Notes: generated by a model not told the origin, from the sequence alone. Shown: positions 47,391 through 57,599, numbered from the stretch's first letter. The stretch: DNA of 57,916 nucleotides from Clostridia bacterium (GCA_017466375.1 JAFTUH010000025.1:1-57916), one strand, 5' to 3'. Numbers and translations are program-made.

Positions 47391-47490
47391 AGATTCACTC
47401 TCCCGTTTGGACGGTCCTTTCATATGTGCATTCGCGGTCATTTTCGATCGCACTTTAGTATATGCGACGAAATCCGCCTCCGATACAGCA

Positions 47491-47519
47491 TTGCAATCGG
47501 CGGGAAAATGTGATACAAT
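47491..47519 (+). promoter_or_regulatory. Promoter of rnhA
   Basis: TTGCAA, 17 nt and TACAAT. Confidence 0.65.
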
Positions 47520-47555
47520 ATAGAAAGAACAGCGCAAGGAAGGACAGTGGAAACG

Positions 47556-47993
47556 ATGAAGCACGTAGATATTTACACGGACGGATCCTGCCGCAGAAAT
47601 CCCGGACCGGGCGGCTGGGGCGCGATCCTCGTGTACGGAAAGCATGAGCTCTGTCTGTCTGGCGGCGAGGCACAGACGACGAACAACCGTATGGAGCTGA
47701 CCTCGGTGATCGAGGCGATCCGCCGCTTGAAGGAGCCGTGCGAGATCACGCTCACGTCCGATTCCAAATACGTGATTGACGGGCTCTCGCAGGGCTGGGC
47801 GGCATCGTGGCGGGCGCGCGGCTGGAAGAAGAGCGACGGCTCCAAGGCACTCAATCCCGATCTGTGGGAGGAGCTTCTGAATCTCTGCGAACGGCATACG
47901 ATCCGCTACGTATGGGTGAAAGGACACGCGGGGCATCCGTACAACGAGCGCTGTGACAGCATGGCGCAGGAGGAATCGGGGAAATACGAATGA
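47556..47993 (+). CDS. rnhA: Ribonuclease HI
   Basis: 145 residues. The four carboxylates lie in IYTDGSCRRNPGPGGWGAIL (Asp), NNRMELTSVIEAI (Glu), TSDSKYVIDG (Asp) and HPYNERCDSMAQ (Asp), with VKGHAGHP carrying the catalytic His. It degrades RNA in RNA-DNA hybrids. The ATG at 47556 is favoured because it gives the normal N-terminus; a GTG nine bases upstream is closer to AAGGA. It overlaps the next gene by 4 bp. Confidence 0.96.
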   Translation: MKHVDIYTDGSCRRNPGPGGWGAILVYGKHELCLSGGEAQTTNNRMELTSVIEAIRRLKEPCEITLTSDSKYVIDGLSQGWAASWRARGWKKSDGSKALNPDLWEELLNLCERHTIRYVWVKGHAGHPYNERCDSMAQEESGKYE

Positions 47994-48307
47994 ACGGAAT
48001 CACGTCATTTCTGACAGCATACGGAGAATTGCTGTTTTACTGCTTGGCTGTGTATCTTTCCGTGATCTCGCTTGTGTCCGCCATTGTGACGATCGCGGAC
48101 AAGCATTTCTCCAAAAAAACGGGACACAGACGCGTGCCGGAATCTACGCTGCTTCTGTACAGCGCATTTGGCGGATCGGTTGCCATGCTGATTACGATGC
48201 TGCTCATCCGGCATAAGACGCGGCACGTGAAATTCATGCTCGGCATTCCGCTGATTATTCTGTTTCAGGCGATCGTAGCGGTGTGGCTGTCCGCTCGCTT
48301 TGTCTGA
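47990..48307 (+). CDS. DUF1294 membrane protein
   Basis: 105 residues with three membrane helices (about 15-38, 52-70, 82-103). The middle SKKTGHRRVPESTLLLYSAF and GGSVAMLITMLLIRHKTRHV with KFMLGIP are the DUF1294 signature. Function unknown. It is translationally coupled to rnhA (ATGA overlap). Confidence 0.92.
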   Translation: MNGITSFLTAYGELLFYCLAVYLSVISLVSAIVTIADKHFSKKTGHRRVPESTLLLYSAFGGSVAMLITMLLIRHKTRHVKFMLGIPLIILFQAIVAVWLSARFV

Positions 48308-48311
48308 TCCA

Positions 48312-50582
48312 TCACGGCTGAAAAACGAATACGTGCGTATCGGCATCCTCAAAGAGCAGAGCCTCTTCGGGGATGCTGTTTTTCGTTCTCACGGCGAAAT
48401 CCCCCGCATGATCCCGAACGGTGACGGCACGGAGAAACGGTGAGCACGAGGCGTAAATACGTTCTTTGACTACCGGTCCGTGACTGCCGAAGACGATCAC
48501 GTCTGCACCTGTCAGATCGGTGTTCGTGGGGATTTCGGTGGCGGATGCGCCGACGTACGTGAAGACAGAGCCGTTCGTGCGTACGGACAGTGTGAGCATC
48601 GGATGCGTCGAGCGGGCAAGATACCGCCTTTCTCCCGTGATAATTTCAACCGTGTCACCCCAGTATACGCTGTCCTGTTCGTTATAGAGGTGGCAGGGGA
48701 TTCCCTCCGCTTCACAAAACGCGGTCAGCGCCGCCGCGATTTTTTCTTCCTCCTCTGTTTTGGGAGAGGGAAGAATCATGGCACGGACGTATGACGAGTC
48801 GCAGAAACGGCGGATACCGGTGATGTGCTTCGTGTGCAGATGGGTCAGAAACAGGGCGGAGATCTCCGTTGCCCCCGAATCTGCCGCGGCGGAGTAAGCG
48901 GATGTCAAAGCCGCATAGGATCCGTCGGAGAAATCGATCAGCATGAAATCCCGTTCTGCGCGCAGAATGACGGCGTCGTTTTTCGTATGAGCCGTGGAGA
49001 TAATCCGTACGTCACGGTGAGTGACGATATTGCCTGCCGTGGTAATCAGGAAAAAGAGAAGCAGAATACATACAGTCCCCCGCAGATGGGCGCGGAGAGA
49101 TTTTTGACTCCGACACAGCGGTGCTGTGAGAAGGGCGGCGGACAGTGCGATGGCAAAGAGAGGCGCGATCGTTCCCCGCAGAGAAACCGTGACACCGGGC
49201 AGCGAGGCGAGCAACTGTGCAAGTGCGGCGGTGAGTGTGCTCAGTCCAGTGATCGCCATGCCGATCAGGTACGCGATCGGCAGGAGGGATCGAAACAGCA
49301 GATAGAGCGGTGTCAGCGTCAGAATGCACGTGACGAGCGGGGAGAACAGGATAGAGGCAACCGGTGTGAACAGGGAAATCTCACCGAAATAGAAGCACGT
49401 CAGCGGCATGAGGATCAGCTGAATGGCAATCGGCAGAACGAACGCGCCGAGCGTCTGACGAAGGAGGCGTTCTTTGGGAGATGTCGCCGGCGGGATCCTC
49501 TCGCGGATGCGGTAGTAAACGCACAGTCCCAGAACTGCCGTAACCGACAGCTGGAATCCGATGGATGAAAACGCGGCAGGATCGAAGGCGCACAAAAGGA
49601 AGGATGCAATACCGAGGGAGGTCGGCGTGTCCACCCTTCGCCCCATAAAGACAGCGGCAAAGGAAATCAGCATCATGATACCGGCGCGCATGACCGATTC
49701 CGTCAATCCGCACAGGAGCATATAGGCGATATCCGCAAGAATCAGCAGAGCGGTTCGGGCTTTTTTGCGGCGGATTACGGTGGAGAGCACCTTGTCTGCC
49801 GCGGTGAGGATAATCGTGAAATGCATGCCGCTGATGGCGAGGAGATGAGAGATGCCGAGCCTGCGGAAATCGCGCGTAAGTGCGTCGGCAAGATTGCTTC
49901 TGTCGCCCAAAAAGAGCGCAGCGGCGATTGCGCTGTCCTTCCGGCCGAGATCCGCGCGGAGCATGCCGATCAGGGAGTCCCGCCACGTATCCACGCGGGA
50001 GAGAAGCCCCGGCTTGCTGTAAAGCAGAGTGCTCCGCTCTGCTTCTCCGCGCATAACGGCACCGTATGCCTGATAATAGCGCCTTTCTGCAAAGGATCCT
50101 GTGCTTTCGGCAAATGCAGAAAATGAGGCGGTGCACTGCACACGGTCCCCGCGGATATAGGTATCCCCCGGCACACAGAGGAGGATCCGGAAAGAATCCC
50201 CGCTTTCGGTGGTGATATCCGCAATATACGCCGCGGAGTAAGCGGTGGAATACGCTTTCTCCTGTATGCAGGCGGTGACTTGCGTGCTTTTCCCGTTCCA
50301 TGCTTCGATATGCCTGTCAAAGGCGAAGTGTCTGTATGTACCGAAAAACAAGAGGGCAAGCAGAACGGCGGAAAGCAGAACGCGGCAGGTAAAAAGATCC
50401 TCTTTCGGAATGCGGTCACGGAGCGAGCGGATCCCAATAATCAAAAAAGAAGCGGCAGTGAGAACTGCCGCTATGATGAAGCATACCGTCCGATGAGAGG
50501 CGGACAGGAGCGAGGCGGCAAATCCGGTATAGACGAAGACAAGTGTGAACAGTGCCGGAGGCCGTCCGCGGAAGCGATTCAT
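48312..50582 (-). CDS. comEC: ComEC/Rec2-type DNA uptake channel
   Basis: 756 residues. An N-terminal OB-like domain (DUF4131, about 30-200), a competence domain with about ten membrane helices containing ALFLGDRSNLADALTRDFRR and GISHLLAISGMHFTIIL, and a C-terminal metallo-beta-lactamase-like domain (about 525-756). In the last, HLHTKH replaces the standard H-x-H-x-D-H, so one metal ligand is lost. It forms the inner-membrane channel for transforming DNA. No other competence genes are in the window. The start follows AAAGGAGTCAGCGT. Confidence 0.93.
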   Translation of the reverse strand: MNRFRGRPPALFTLVFVYTGFAASLLSASHRTVCFIIAAVLTAASFLIIGIRSLRDRIPKEDLFTCRVLLSAVLLALLFFGTYRHFAFDRHIEAWNGKSTQVTACIQEKAYSTAYSAAYIADITTESGDSFRILLCVPGDTYIRGDRVQCTASFSAFAESTGSFAERRYYQAYGAVMRGEAERSTLLYSKPGLLSRVDTWRDSLIGMLRADLGRKDSAIAAALFLGDRSNLADALTRDFRRLGISHLLAISGMHFTIILTAADKVLSTVIRRKKARTALLILADIAYMLLCGLTESVMRAGIMMLISFAAVFMGRRVDTPTSLGIASFLLCAFDPAAFSSIGFQLSVTAVLGLCVYYRIRERIPPATSPKERLLRQTLGAFVLPIAIQLILMPLTCFYFGEISLFTPVASILFSPLVTCILTLTPLYLLFRSLLPIAYLIGMAITGLSTLTAALAQLLASLPGVTVSLRGTIAPLFAIALSAALLTAPLCRSQKSLRAHLRGTVCILLLFFLITTAGNIVTHRDVRIISTAHTKNDAVILRAERDFMLIDFSDGSYAALTSAYSAAADSGATEISALFLTHLHTKHITGIRRFCDSSYVRAMILPSPKTEEEEKIAAALTAFCEAEGIPCHLYNEQDSVYWGDTVEIITGERRYLARSTHPMLTLSVRTNGSVFTYVGASATEIPTNTDLTGADVIVFGSHGPVVKERIYASCSPFLRAVTVRDHAGDFAVRTKNSIPEEALLFEDADTHVFVFQP

Positions 50583-50614
50583 ACGCTGACTCCTTTACAG
50601 ATGGTAGAATGCGC

Positions 50615-52351
50615 TCATTCCTTCTGGAAGATTGCGATTGTTTTTGCATGGAACAGTACGATCTTGTAGTCGGGATTGTTTGCCTGGAACTCGTAAAAGT
50701 CGTCGCTTCCCCAGCGCAGATCAAGCACGACGTAATCCGTTTCCTTGTCGGAATATTTATAGTCGTAAACAACGTCTCTGTTCCAAAGGGCGGGGACGAG
50801 AAACGTAGAAGCGCAGACGCTTGCGTCCTCGGGGATCACGGCAATAGCCTCCGTGATTGCCGCCGCATAGGGCTTCTCAAGTGTGTACTGTTCGATTTTG
50901 TCCGTCTTCGAGTAGTTTACGGCGGAGAAGAAAAACAAAGATGCAGATACACCGCACAGAAGCAGCTTTTTGGCATGCGTCCGATGCAGTGCGCCGAGAT
51001 TCATGACGGTGAGATAGAACAGAAACGCCACCGTGCCGTAGGTGTACTGGAAGCTGATATCGTACTGATACTGCCAGCTCGGCATGAGATTCATCAGCAC
51101 CATCGGAAAGAGCAGGATAATAGCGGACGGCTTTCGGATGGCAAAAGGCAGAAGCGCCATCGGGACGAGCATGAGAATCAGAAACGTCATCTTTTCCGCC
51201 GAGAGGATCTGCGTAAAAAGGTAGGACGGATTCTTTAGGATATTCAGAATCACGGAATAAATGGAGCCGTCCTTCTCGAAAATGAATTGGTCATATCTGT
51301 TCGACATGATGCCGTTTCCGTACACGCTCATGAGGTGTGTGACAACGCCGAAATAGATGCAGGAAAGCGCCCCGAGAATCGAGCCGTGCCGCTTGGATTT
51401 GTTGGAGAAGAGCAGATACAGCGCGAAGAAAAGCACGTAAATGGGTGCGTCTTCCTTGACCGCCATTGTGAGAACGGCGAAAATATACATGGGAACAGGC
51501 TTCTTTGTTTCGGCGAAATAGAACATCCACAAAAGAAGCACGGTCAGAAAACAGTTTTCATGGAAGTAGTAGAAGTTATTGGCGATTACCGTCGGGTGCA
51601 GGATGAACATCAGAGCAACGGCGACGGTTTTGCTGTTTGAGAGTCCGAAATGCTTCGCGAGCTTATACAGCGGGAATACGGACGAGGCGACTGCGAGTGC
51701 CTGCACGGCAAGCAGCGTCGTCGGATGCGGGAAGATCATGTAAAAAGGCAGGGCGAGGTATAGAATCGGCGAGAAATGCACCGCAAAGTGGGAGAGAAGC
51801 ATATCTCGCTCGCACGTTGTGTACGGGATGCCCGTTTTCGCCATATAGTGATACATCTGCGAAAAGATACCGAAATCGAAGTTCGGCGTCCGATGAAGCA
51901 GATACGGCAGAATCGTGAATACAGCGATAAAGAGGGCGAGGAGTATGCCGAAAAGCGCGCAAAGGAGTACAGTGCATTTCTTTCCAAGGGCGGGTGCACG
52001 CATCCTGTCGGCAAGGAAGAAAATAAATCCGCCGATCACGAGCGAGGTAACAATGGCGTAATGCATACTTTCCGCCTGCGCATTTGTGATGATGAACAGC
52101 ACGGTGAGCACAGGGAGGAGAACGTATCCGTCAAATCCGGCGGGTACAGTAAGGGCGAGAAGGACAAACATGCTGAACGTGAGGAGAAAATACAGTCCCA
52201 CGCGCATATCGGTGAAATACTGAATTTCCGTAAACATATACGGAGAGGAGAGCACTTCCACAAGCGACGCTGCGGCAAGTGCCGTAATCAGCTTCAGAAT
52301 GATGCTGTGGTACGTCAGTGCGCGGAGTCTCGCTTTCAGAAAATGCAGCAT
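50615..52351 (-). CDS. DUF2079 polytopic membrane protein
   Basis: 578 residues with about 13 membrane helices. FDFGIFSQMYHYMAKTGIPY, LSHFAVHFSPILYLALPFY and KEDAPIYVLFFALYLLF mark the DUF2079 family, a GT-C-fold group thought to include glycosyltransferase-like enzymes. The soluble C-terminus (EAIAVIPEDASVCASTFLVP, RDVVYDYKYSD) is the typical extracytoplasmic end. ATG at 52351 follows AAAGGACACCGCT. It lies 32 bp upstream of comEC on the same strand and may be cotranscribed. Confidence 0.88.
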   Translation of the reverse strand: MLHFLKARLRALTYHSIILKLITALAAASLVEVLSSPYMFTEIQYFTDMRVGLYFLLTFSMFVLLALTVPAGFDGYVLLPVLTVLFIITNAQAESMHYAIVTSLVIGGFIFFLADRMRAPALGKKCTVLLCALFGILLALFIAVFTILPYLLHRTPNFDFGIFSQMYHYMAKTGIPYTTCERDMLLSHFAVHFSPILYLALPFYMIFPHPTTLLAVQALAVASSVFPLYKLAKHFGLSNSKTVAVALMFILHPTVIANNFYYFHENCFLTVLLLWMFYFAETKKPVPMYIFAVLTMAVKEDAPIYVLFFALYLLFSNKSKRHGSILGALSCIYFGVVTHLMSVYGNGIMSNRYDQFIFEKDGSIYSVILNILKNPSYLFTQILSAEKMTFLILMLVPMALLPFAIRKPSAIILLFPMVLMNLMPSWQYQYDISFQYTYGTVAFLFYLTVMNLGALHRTHAKKLLLCGVSASLFFFSAVNYSKTDKIEQYTLEKPYAAAITEAIAVIPEDASVCASTFLVPALWNRDVVYDYKYSDKETDYVVLDLRWGSDDFYEFQANNPDYKIVLFHAKTIAIFQKE

Positions 52352-52430
52352 AGCGGTGTCCTTTCGTCCCAAAATGCGGTACAGGATATATGGATATATA
52401 ATGATAGCATGTTTCGGGCGAATTGTCAAC

Positions 52431-52465
52431 AAAAAGAAGCGGCCGCCGTTTCTGGCAGCCGCTTC
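52431..52465 (-). terminator. Terminator of the HtrA-like gene
   Basis: On the minus strand: GAAGCGGC...GCCGCTTC then TTTTTGTTG. Confidence 0.85.
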
Positions 52466-52468
52466 ATA

Positions 52469-53941
52469 TTATTCTTCGAACTGGACGGAGGATTCGGGCA
52501 CCCACTCAAAGCAGGTTGCCTCCACCTCGCGCATTTTTCCGTTTCGGTAGATGGTGAAGACGACGGTGTCTCCGACCTCATGCGTCTTGATAACCGCCTT
52601 GATATCATCCGCGGAGGAGATCTCGTTGCCGTCCACGGCGATTACGCGGTCACCGATTTCGAATACGGTATCGTTCATGTCGTCCTCCAGACCGACGATA
52701 TATACGCCGAGGTGCTTGAGTCCGTAGTACAGCGCCTCCGAATAATTGGTGACGTTGTAGAACGTAACGCCGAGATACGGCTTACCGCTGACATAGCCGT
52801 TCGTGATCAGCTGATCGGCAATATCCACCGCGTCGTTGACGGGGATCGCAAAGCCGAGACCTTCAATGCCCGTGCCGGAGGATTTCGCATTGACCACGCC
52901 GATCAGCTCGCCTGCCATGTTGAACAGACCGCCGCCCGAGTTGCCCGGGTTGATGGCCGTGTTCGTCTGCAGCAGATTCATCATCGTGCCGTCTACGTTG
53001 ATCTCGCGGTCGAGCGCGCTGATGATACCGTTCGTGACGGTGCCGCCCAGCTCACCGAGCGGATTGCCGACGGCAATCACTTCCTCGCCCACCCCGAGCT
53101 TGTCGCTGTTGCCCACGACGACAGCAGGGAGATTCGCCGCCTCGATCTTCAGAACGGCGATGTCCGCATCCGCATCCGATCCAATGACGGCCGCCTTGAA
53201 TTCCTCACCGGTCGTCATGCGTACCGTGATGGTGCGTGCGATCTCGTTATTGGAGTCAACGATGACGTGATTGTTCGTCAGAATGTAGCCGTCCTCAGAG
53301 AGGATGATACCCGATCCTGCACCCTGCGTGACGTACTGGAAATACGAATTGACCAGATGCTCCGTGGTGATCTCCACGACCGATGCCTTGACGAGCTCAG
53401 CTACGCTGTAGTACGCAGAGGAGCCGTTATCCGCCGACATTCCGCTGGCGGGGGAGGTGGAGGACTGATAAATCACGACGGGATTGCTTGTGTCCGGACC
53501 GGCAAGATTCGGCTCTGCATTGTCAGCCATGCTGCCCGTGACAAGGTACGCACCGAGGAATCCTGCCGCACAGGAGAGCAGAACCGTGCAGACGCAGAGA
53601 ATTGCGACAGCCGCGAGGGAGACGCCTGTTTTTTGCTTCTTTACAGGGGGAGTGACGGGCGTCGGCGCGGGATTGTAGGATTCATACGTGTGCGAGGCAG
53701 GTGCTGGCTCGGCTTCCTTTTTGACCGGCTCCGGAATTGGCTCAGCGGTTGCGTCCGTATGCGCCTCCTCTGTCGGTGTGTCCGTTTCTGTGCGTTCATC
53801 TGAAATTGGCTCGTGCGGCATCTGTGCCTCCGTACCGTTGGTGCTTTCCGCGGCTTCGTTTTTTATAGACTCTTCGTGAGTCGCTTCGGACTGCGGGTTT
53901 TCCGGATTCAGTCCGTTTTCGTTATACAGATCGTTATTCAT
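52469..53941 (-). CDS. HtrA/DegP-family membrane-anchored serine protease
   Basis: 490 residues. A long acidic, Glu/Thr/Pro-rich cytoplasmic N-terminus (1-104), one membrane helix (about 106-135), then a trypsin-like domain with His225 (YILTNNHVIV), Asp260 (DADIAVLKI) and Ser335 (INPGNSGGGLFN). A single PDZ domain follows from about 400 (YIVGLEDDMNDTVFEIGDRV, then IAVDGNEIS). It degrades or refolds damaged exported proteins. The start follows AAGGAGCAAAGGT. It is separated from the WalRK operon with which HtrA is linked in Bacilli. Confidence 0.96.
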   Translation of the reverse strand: MNNDLYNENGLNPENPQSEATHEESIKNEAAESTNGTEAQMPHEPISDERTETDTPTEEAHTDATAEPIPEPVKKEAEPAPASHTYESYNPAPTPVTPPVKKQKTGVSLAAVAILCVCTVLLSCAAGFLGAYLVTGSMADNAEPNLAGPDTSNPVVIYQSSTSPASGMSADNGSSAYYSVAELVKASVVEITTEHLVNSYFQYVTQGAGSGIILSEDGYILTNNHVIVDSNNEIARTITVRMTTGEEFKAAVIGSDADADIAVLKIEAANLPAVVVGNSDKLGVGEEVIAVGNPLGELGGTVTNGIISALDREINVDGTMMNLLQTNTAINPGNSGGGLFNMAGELIGVVNAKSSGTGIEGLGFAIPVNDAVDIADQLITNGYVSGKPYLGVTFYNVTNYSEALYYGLKHLGVYIVGLEDDMNDTVFEIGDRVIAVDGNEISSADDIKAVIKTHEVGDTVVFTIYRNGKMREVEATCFEWVPESSVQFEE

Positions 53942-54056
53942 ACCTTTGCTCCTTATCTGTGGATTGCATACCGTTATCGGTCTGTGAGCATAGTATACCG
54001 CCCGAATGTGATGGTTTTATGAAGAGGCAGAAAAAATTGATTGAACGTTTCAAAAC

Positions 54057-55226
54057 TCAGTCAATGACGGGCGCATCGACGGTGGGTTCAGCATACGAGG
54101 TAAGATCCACCGTTACGAAGAATCCGCCGACGTTGTCACCCGAGACCGAATACACGTCATAGCCGAGCGGCAAAAGAATCTCCGTCGAATCCGCCTCCAT
54201 GTTGGCAGGGACATAGTAGACCATGTGTCCCTCCGCGGGGAGATGGAAGCCGTCGCCCGTGGTTGTCGTGCCGTCGGGAGCGATGAAGAGGCGATCCTCC
54301 TCCCACGTGAAGGAGTAGAGATACTCAACGTACTGCTCGTAGCAGAGACCGAGATCGGTAACGAGCTGTGCGTGCGGCGTACCGATGTAGCGGTAGTGCC
54401 ACGGCTCGGCGGCACACCCGGTCAGCGCGCTCATCTCCTCCGTATAGCGGAGAATAAAGCCGTATTTCGGTGCGTTTTCAATGATCCACGCACCCATTTC
54501 ATGCTCGGGGAAATAATACTGCCGTCCGCCGATAAACAGAACCATATCGAGAGCAAGACCGGAGTGGTGTTCGCTGTGTCCCGGATTTGCCACGTACAAG
54601 GCGGCTTTCTCGGCACCCATGGAGGCGACACGGGAGGCCATAATTTCCTCCTGGTCCTCATATGTACGGTATCCGCTGGTGATGAGCAGATCCTTGCAGC
54701 CGGTGGCGGTGCTGAAATCGATCATCATCTGATCAAAGAGCGGGAACAGATCGCTGTCGATGGAGATGGAGGCGAGACTGAGTTTATAGCAGGGCGATTT
54801 GTTGCCGTAGAACACGGTCTGCTTTTCGGGAATATCGAACGAATACGGATGCTGGCCGTTTATGAGAATGAGATCACCGCGTGTGATCTGCGTGTTGTCC
54901 ACAGTGATGCTTGCGCTGTCCGGCTCGGTCAGTGCGGGCGGCGGTCCGATAAAGGATAGATCGGTTGTTTCCGTCACGACAGTTTCGGGCGACGTTTCCG
55001 CAGGGATCGTGTCGTAGGGATACGTCGCAGTCGGATCCAGCGTGATCGCGCCGGTGTCCTCTGCGGGGCGCTCCCTGTTTGAGGAGATCACAAAAACCGA
55101 CACGAGAATGACAGCAAGGAAGATGACTGCACAGATCAGTGCACCTCGGAGAGAGGAGGCACGGCGGTAGCGGTCGTTATTCTTGACAGGGGAGGTAGTG
55201 CTTTCGTAAAAATCGCGGTTTGACAT
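54057..55226 (-). CDS. VanY-type D-alanyl-D-alanine carboxypeptidase (M15B)
   Basis: 389 residues. One membrane anchor (about 30-50), a Thr/Pro-rich linker, then the M15B domain with LLITSGYRTYEDQEEIMASR, the zinc motif PGHSEHHSGLALDM and the catalytic-zinc segment EPWHYRYIG. An extra roughly 90-residue C-terminal domain (from about 300; GDGFHLPAEGHMVYYVPANM) is of unknown nature. It trims the terminal D-Ala of peptidoglycan stem peptides outside the cell. Confidence 0.93.
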   Translation of the reverse strand: MSNRDFYESTTSPVKNNDRYRRASSLRGALICAVIFLAVILVSVFVISSNRERPAEDTGAITLDPTATYPYDTIPAETSPETVVTETTDLSFIGPPPALTEPDSASITVDNTQITRGDLILINGQHPYSFDIPEKQTVFYGNKSPCYKLSLASISIDSDLFPLFDQMMIDFSTATGCKDLLITSGYRTYEDQEEIMASRVASMGAEKAALYVANPGHSEHHSGLALDMVLFIGGRQYYFPEHEMGAWIIENAPKYGFILRYTEEMSALTGCAAEPWHYRYIGTPHAQLVTDLGLCYEQYVEYLYSFTWEEDRLFIAPDGTTTTGDGFHLPAEGHMVYYVPANMEADSTEILLPLGYDVYSVSGDNVGGFFVTVDLTSYAEPTVDAPVID

Positions 55227-55270
55227 CGGATTCCTTCCTCCGTTTCGGGATCATGGATAGCGGAAAACGC

Positions 55271-55297
55271 AAAAGGGAGAGGTGACCCTCTCCCTTC
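55271..55297 (-). terminator. Terminator of pnp
   Basis: On the minus strand: AAGGGAGAGGG-TCA-CCTCTCCCTTTTG. Confidence 0.85.
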
Positions 55298-55321
55298 AGA
55301 ACGTTTCATTGGCTGATGGAA

Positions 55322-57409
55322 TTAAAGCGCGTCTCTTCTGGAGAGATTCATGCGGCCTTTTTCGTCCGTACCGAGGTACTTGACGCGGATCTCGTCGCCG
55401 ACGTTGCAGACGTCCTCGACCTTTTCGGTGCGCTTGTTGTCGAGCTTGGAGATGTGAACCATGCCCTCCTTGCCGGGAGCAAACTCAACGAATGCGCCGA
55501 TCGGGATCACGCGGGTGACCTTACCGGTGTAGATGGCGCCGACTTCCGGCTCAAATACGATGCCGGCGATGATGTCGCGAGCGGCTTCGATGCCCTTCTG
55601 GCTGACGCCGGAGATGAAGATGCTGCCGTCGTCCTCAACGTCGATCTTTGCACCGGTGTCGGCAACGATCTTCTGGATCGTCTTACCCTTCGGACCGATG
55701 ACCTCACCGATCTTCTCAACAGCGATCTTCATGGAGATCATCTTCGGTGCGAACTCGGAAACTTCCGGACGCGGTGCCGGGATAGCCTTCAGAATGATCT
55801 CATCGATGATGTAGTCGCGTCCCTTGTGGGTAACAGCGAGTGCTTCTTTAATGATTTCGGGCGTAAGACCGTCGATCTTGAGATCCATCTGAATGGAGGT
55901 GATACCCTTGTGTGTACCGGCAACCTTGAAGTCCATGTCGCCGTAGAAGTCCTCAAGACCCTGGATGTCGATCATCGTCATCCATCTCTCGCCCTCGGTG
56001 ATCAGACCGCAGGAGATACCGGCAACGGGAGCCTTGATCGGCACACCTGCATCCATCAGTGCGAGCGTAGAGCCGCAGACGGAAGCCTGCGAGGTGGAGC
56101 CGTTGGAGCTGATAACCTCGGAAACGAGGCGGATCGTGTAGGGGAACTCCTCCATGGAGGGAAGAACGGGAACGAGCGAACGCTCAGCGAGCGCACCGTG
56201 ACCGATCTCGCGGCGTCCCGGGCTGCGGGAGGATTTAGCCTCACCGGTGGAGTAACCGGGCATGTTGTAGTGGTGCATATAGCGCTTCTCGGTCTCCTCG
56301 CTGATGCCGTCGAGCAGCTGTGCGTCGGATACCGGACCGAGGGTAGCAAGCGTCATAACCTGCGTCTGACCGCGGGTGAACATACCGGAGCCGTGTACGC
56401 GGTTGAACAGACCGACCTCTGCAGCGAGGGGACGGATCTGATCGAGGCGGCGGCCGTCTACGCGCTTGCCGTCATCAAGAAGCCAGCGGCGGACGACGAA
56501 CTTCTGCAGCTTATAGAGAATCTCATCGATAACGGGATGCAGATCTGCATCACCGCCGTCGAATTCGTTGTAAACGTTCTCGGTGATGACAGCCATACGC
56601 TCGTCGCGTACGTTCTTGTCATCGGTGTCAAGAGCCACACGGACTGCGTCGATGCAGTAGTCCTGGATCTTGTTGTAGAGCTCCTCGTCCACGGTGTGAG
56701 CGGGGTAGTCGAACTTCGGCTTGCCGACAGCGGCGATGATCTCATTGATGAAGACGAGCAGCTTCTTGATCTCCTCGTGTGCCTTCATGATCGCGTCGTA
56801 CATAACGTCGTCCGGAACCTCATCAGCGCCTGCCTCGATCATGACGACCTTCTTCTCGGAGGCAGCCACGGTGAGATCGAGCTTGCTGACAGCGCGCTGT
56901 GCGCTGGTCGGGTTCATAACGAGACCGTCTTCCTCGGTAAGACCGACGAACATACCGCCGATCGGACCGTTCCACGGAATATCGGAGATGGACAGCGCGA
57001 TGGATGCGCCGATCATGGCAACGATTTCGGGGGAGCAGTCGTGGTCAACGGACAGAACGGTGAGCGCAAGGTTTACGTCGTTGCGCAGATCCTTCGGGAA
57101 AAGCGGGCGGATCGGACGGTCGATCACACGGGCGGTGAGGATCGCCTTTTCGCTCGGACGACCTTCGCGGCGGTTGTAGCTGCCGGGCACGCGACCGACT
57201 GCGTAAAGACGCTCTTCGTAGTCAACGGAAAGGGGGAGAAAATCGATGCCGTCGCGCGGACGCTCGGAAGCGGTAGCGCAGCAAAGGACGGCGGTGTCGC
57301 CGTAGCGAACGAGACAGGAGCCGTTTGCAAGGCCTGCCATCTTACCGGTCTCAACTACGAGCGGGCGACCTGCGAACTCGTAGGAGAAGGTCTTGTAGTT
57401 TTCAAACAT
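55322..57409 (-). CDS. pnp: Polynucleotide phosphorylase
   Basis: 695 residues, full length. Two RNase PH domains, the second with VMTLATLGPVSDAQLLDG, PYTIRLVSEVISSNGSTSQA and DFKVAGTHKGITSIQMDLKI; a KH domain with KIGEVIGPKGKTIQKIVADT; and an S1 domain with GKVTRVIPIGAFVEFAPGKE, GMVHISKLD. The 3'-5' phosphorolytic exoribonuclease of the degradosome. ATG at 57409 gives the normal N-terminus (MFENYKTFSYEFAGRPL). It follows rpsO, the conserved order, with a structured 320-bp spacer. Confidence 0.98.
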   Translation of the reverse strand: MFENYKTFSYEFAGRPLVVETGKMAGLANGSCLVRYGDTAVLCCATASERPRDGIDFLPLSVDYEERLYAVGRVPGSYNRREGRPSEKAILTARVIDRPIRPLFPKDLRNDVNLALTVLSVDHDCSPEIVAMIGASIALSISDIPWNGPIGGMFVGLTEEDGLVMNPTSAQRAVSKLDLTVAASEKKVVMIEAGADEVPDDVMYDAIMKAHEEIKKLLVFINEIIAAVGKPKFDYPAHTVDEELYNKIQDYCIDAVRVALDTDDKNVRDERMAVITENVYNEFDGGDADLHPVIDEILYKLQKFVVRRWLLDDGKRVDGRRLDQIRPLAAEVGLFNRVHGSGMFTRGQTQVMTLATLGPVSDAQLLDGISEETEKRYMHHYNMPGYSTGEAKSSRSPGRREIGHGALAERSLVPVLPSMEEFPYTIRLVSEVISSNGSTSQASVCGSTLALMDAGVPIKAPVAGISCGLITEGERWMTMIDIQGLEDFYGDMDFKVAGTHKGITSIQMDLKIDGLTPEIIKEALAVTHKGRDYIIDEIILKAIPAPRPEVSEFAPKMISMKIAVEKIGEVIGPKGKTIQKIVADTGAKIDVEDDGSIFISGVSQKGIEAARDIIAGIVFEPEVGAIYTGKVTRVIPIGAFVEFAPGKEGMVHISKLDNKRTEKVEDVCNVGDEIRVKYLGTDEKGRMNLSRRDAL

Positions 57410-57599
57410 GGTGAATACCAATCCTTTCAAAATTTGCGGGAAGGTTACGCGCCGTGTATCCGCAAAGACACGGTGCGCAGCCGCGCGGATCGCAGGGTTT
57501 AGCACTTAAAGAGATACCTGAGATTCAGGCACATCTTTACGGGCTAAGCCAATTGATTCCGTAGCGGCTGAGGCGTACGGGAAAGTGCTCTCCGTGAAA

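Noticed and set aside
55316..57502. A 728-codon open frame on the plus strand
   Set aside because: It mirrors pnp exactly; pnp has all family domains and the conserved position after rpsO.
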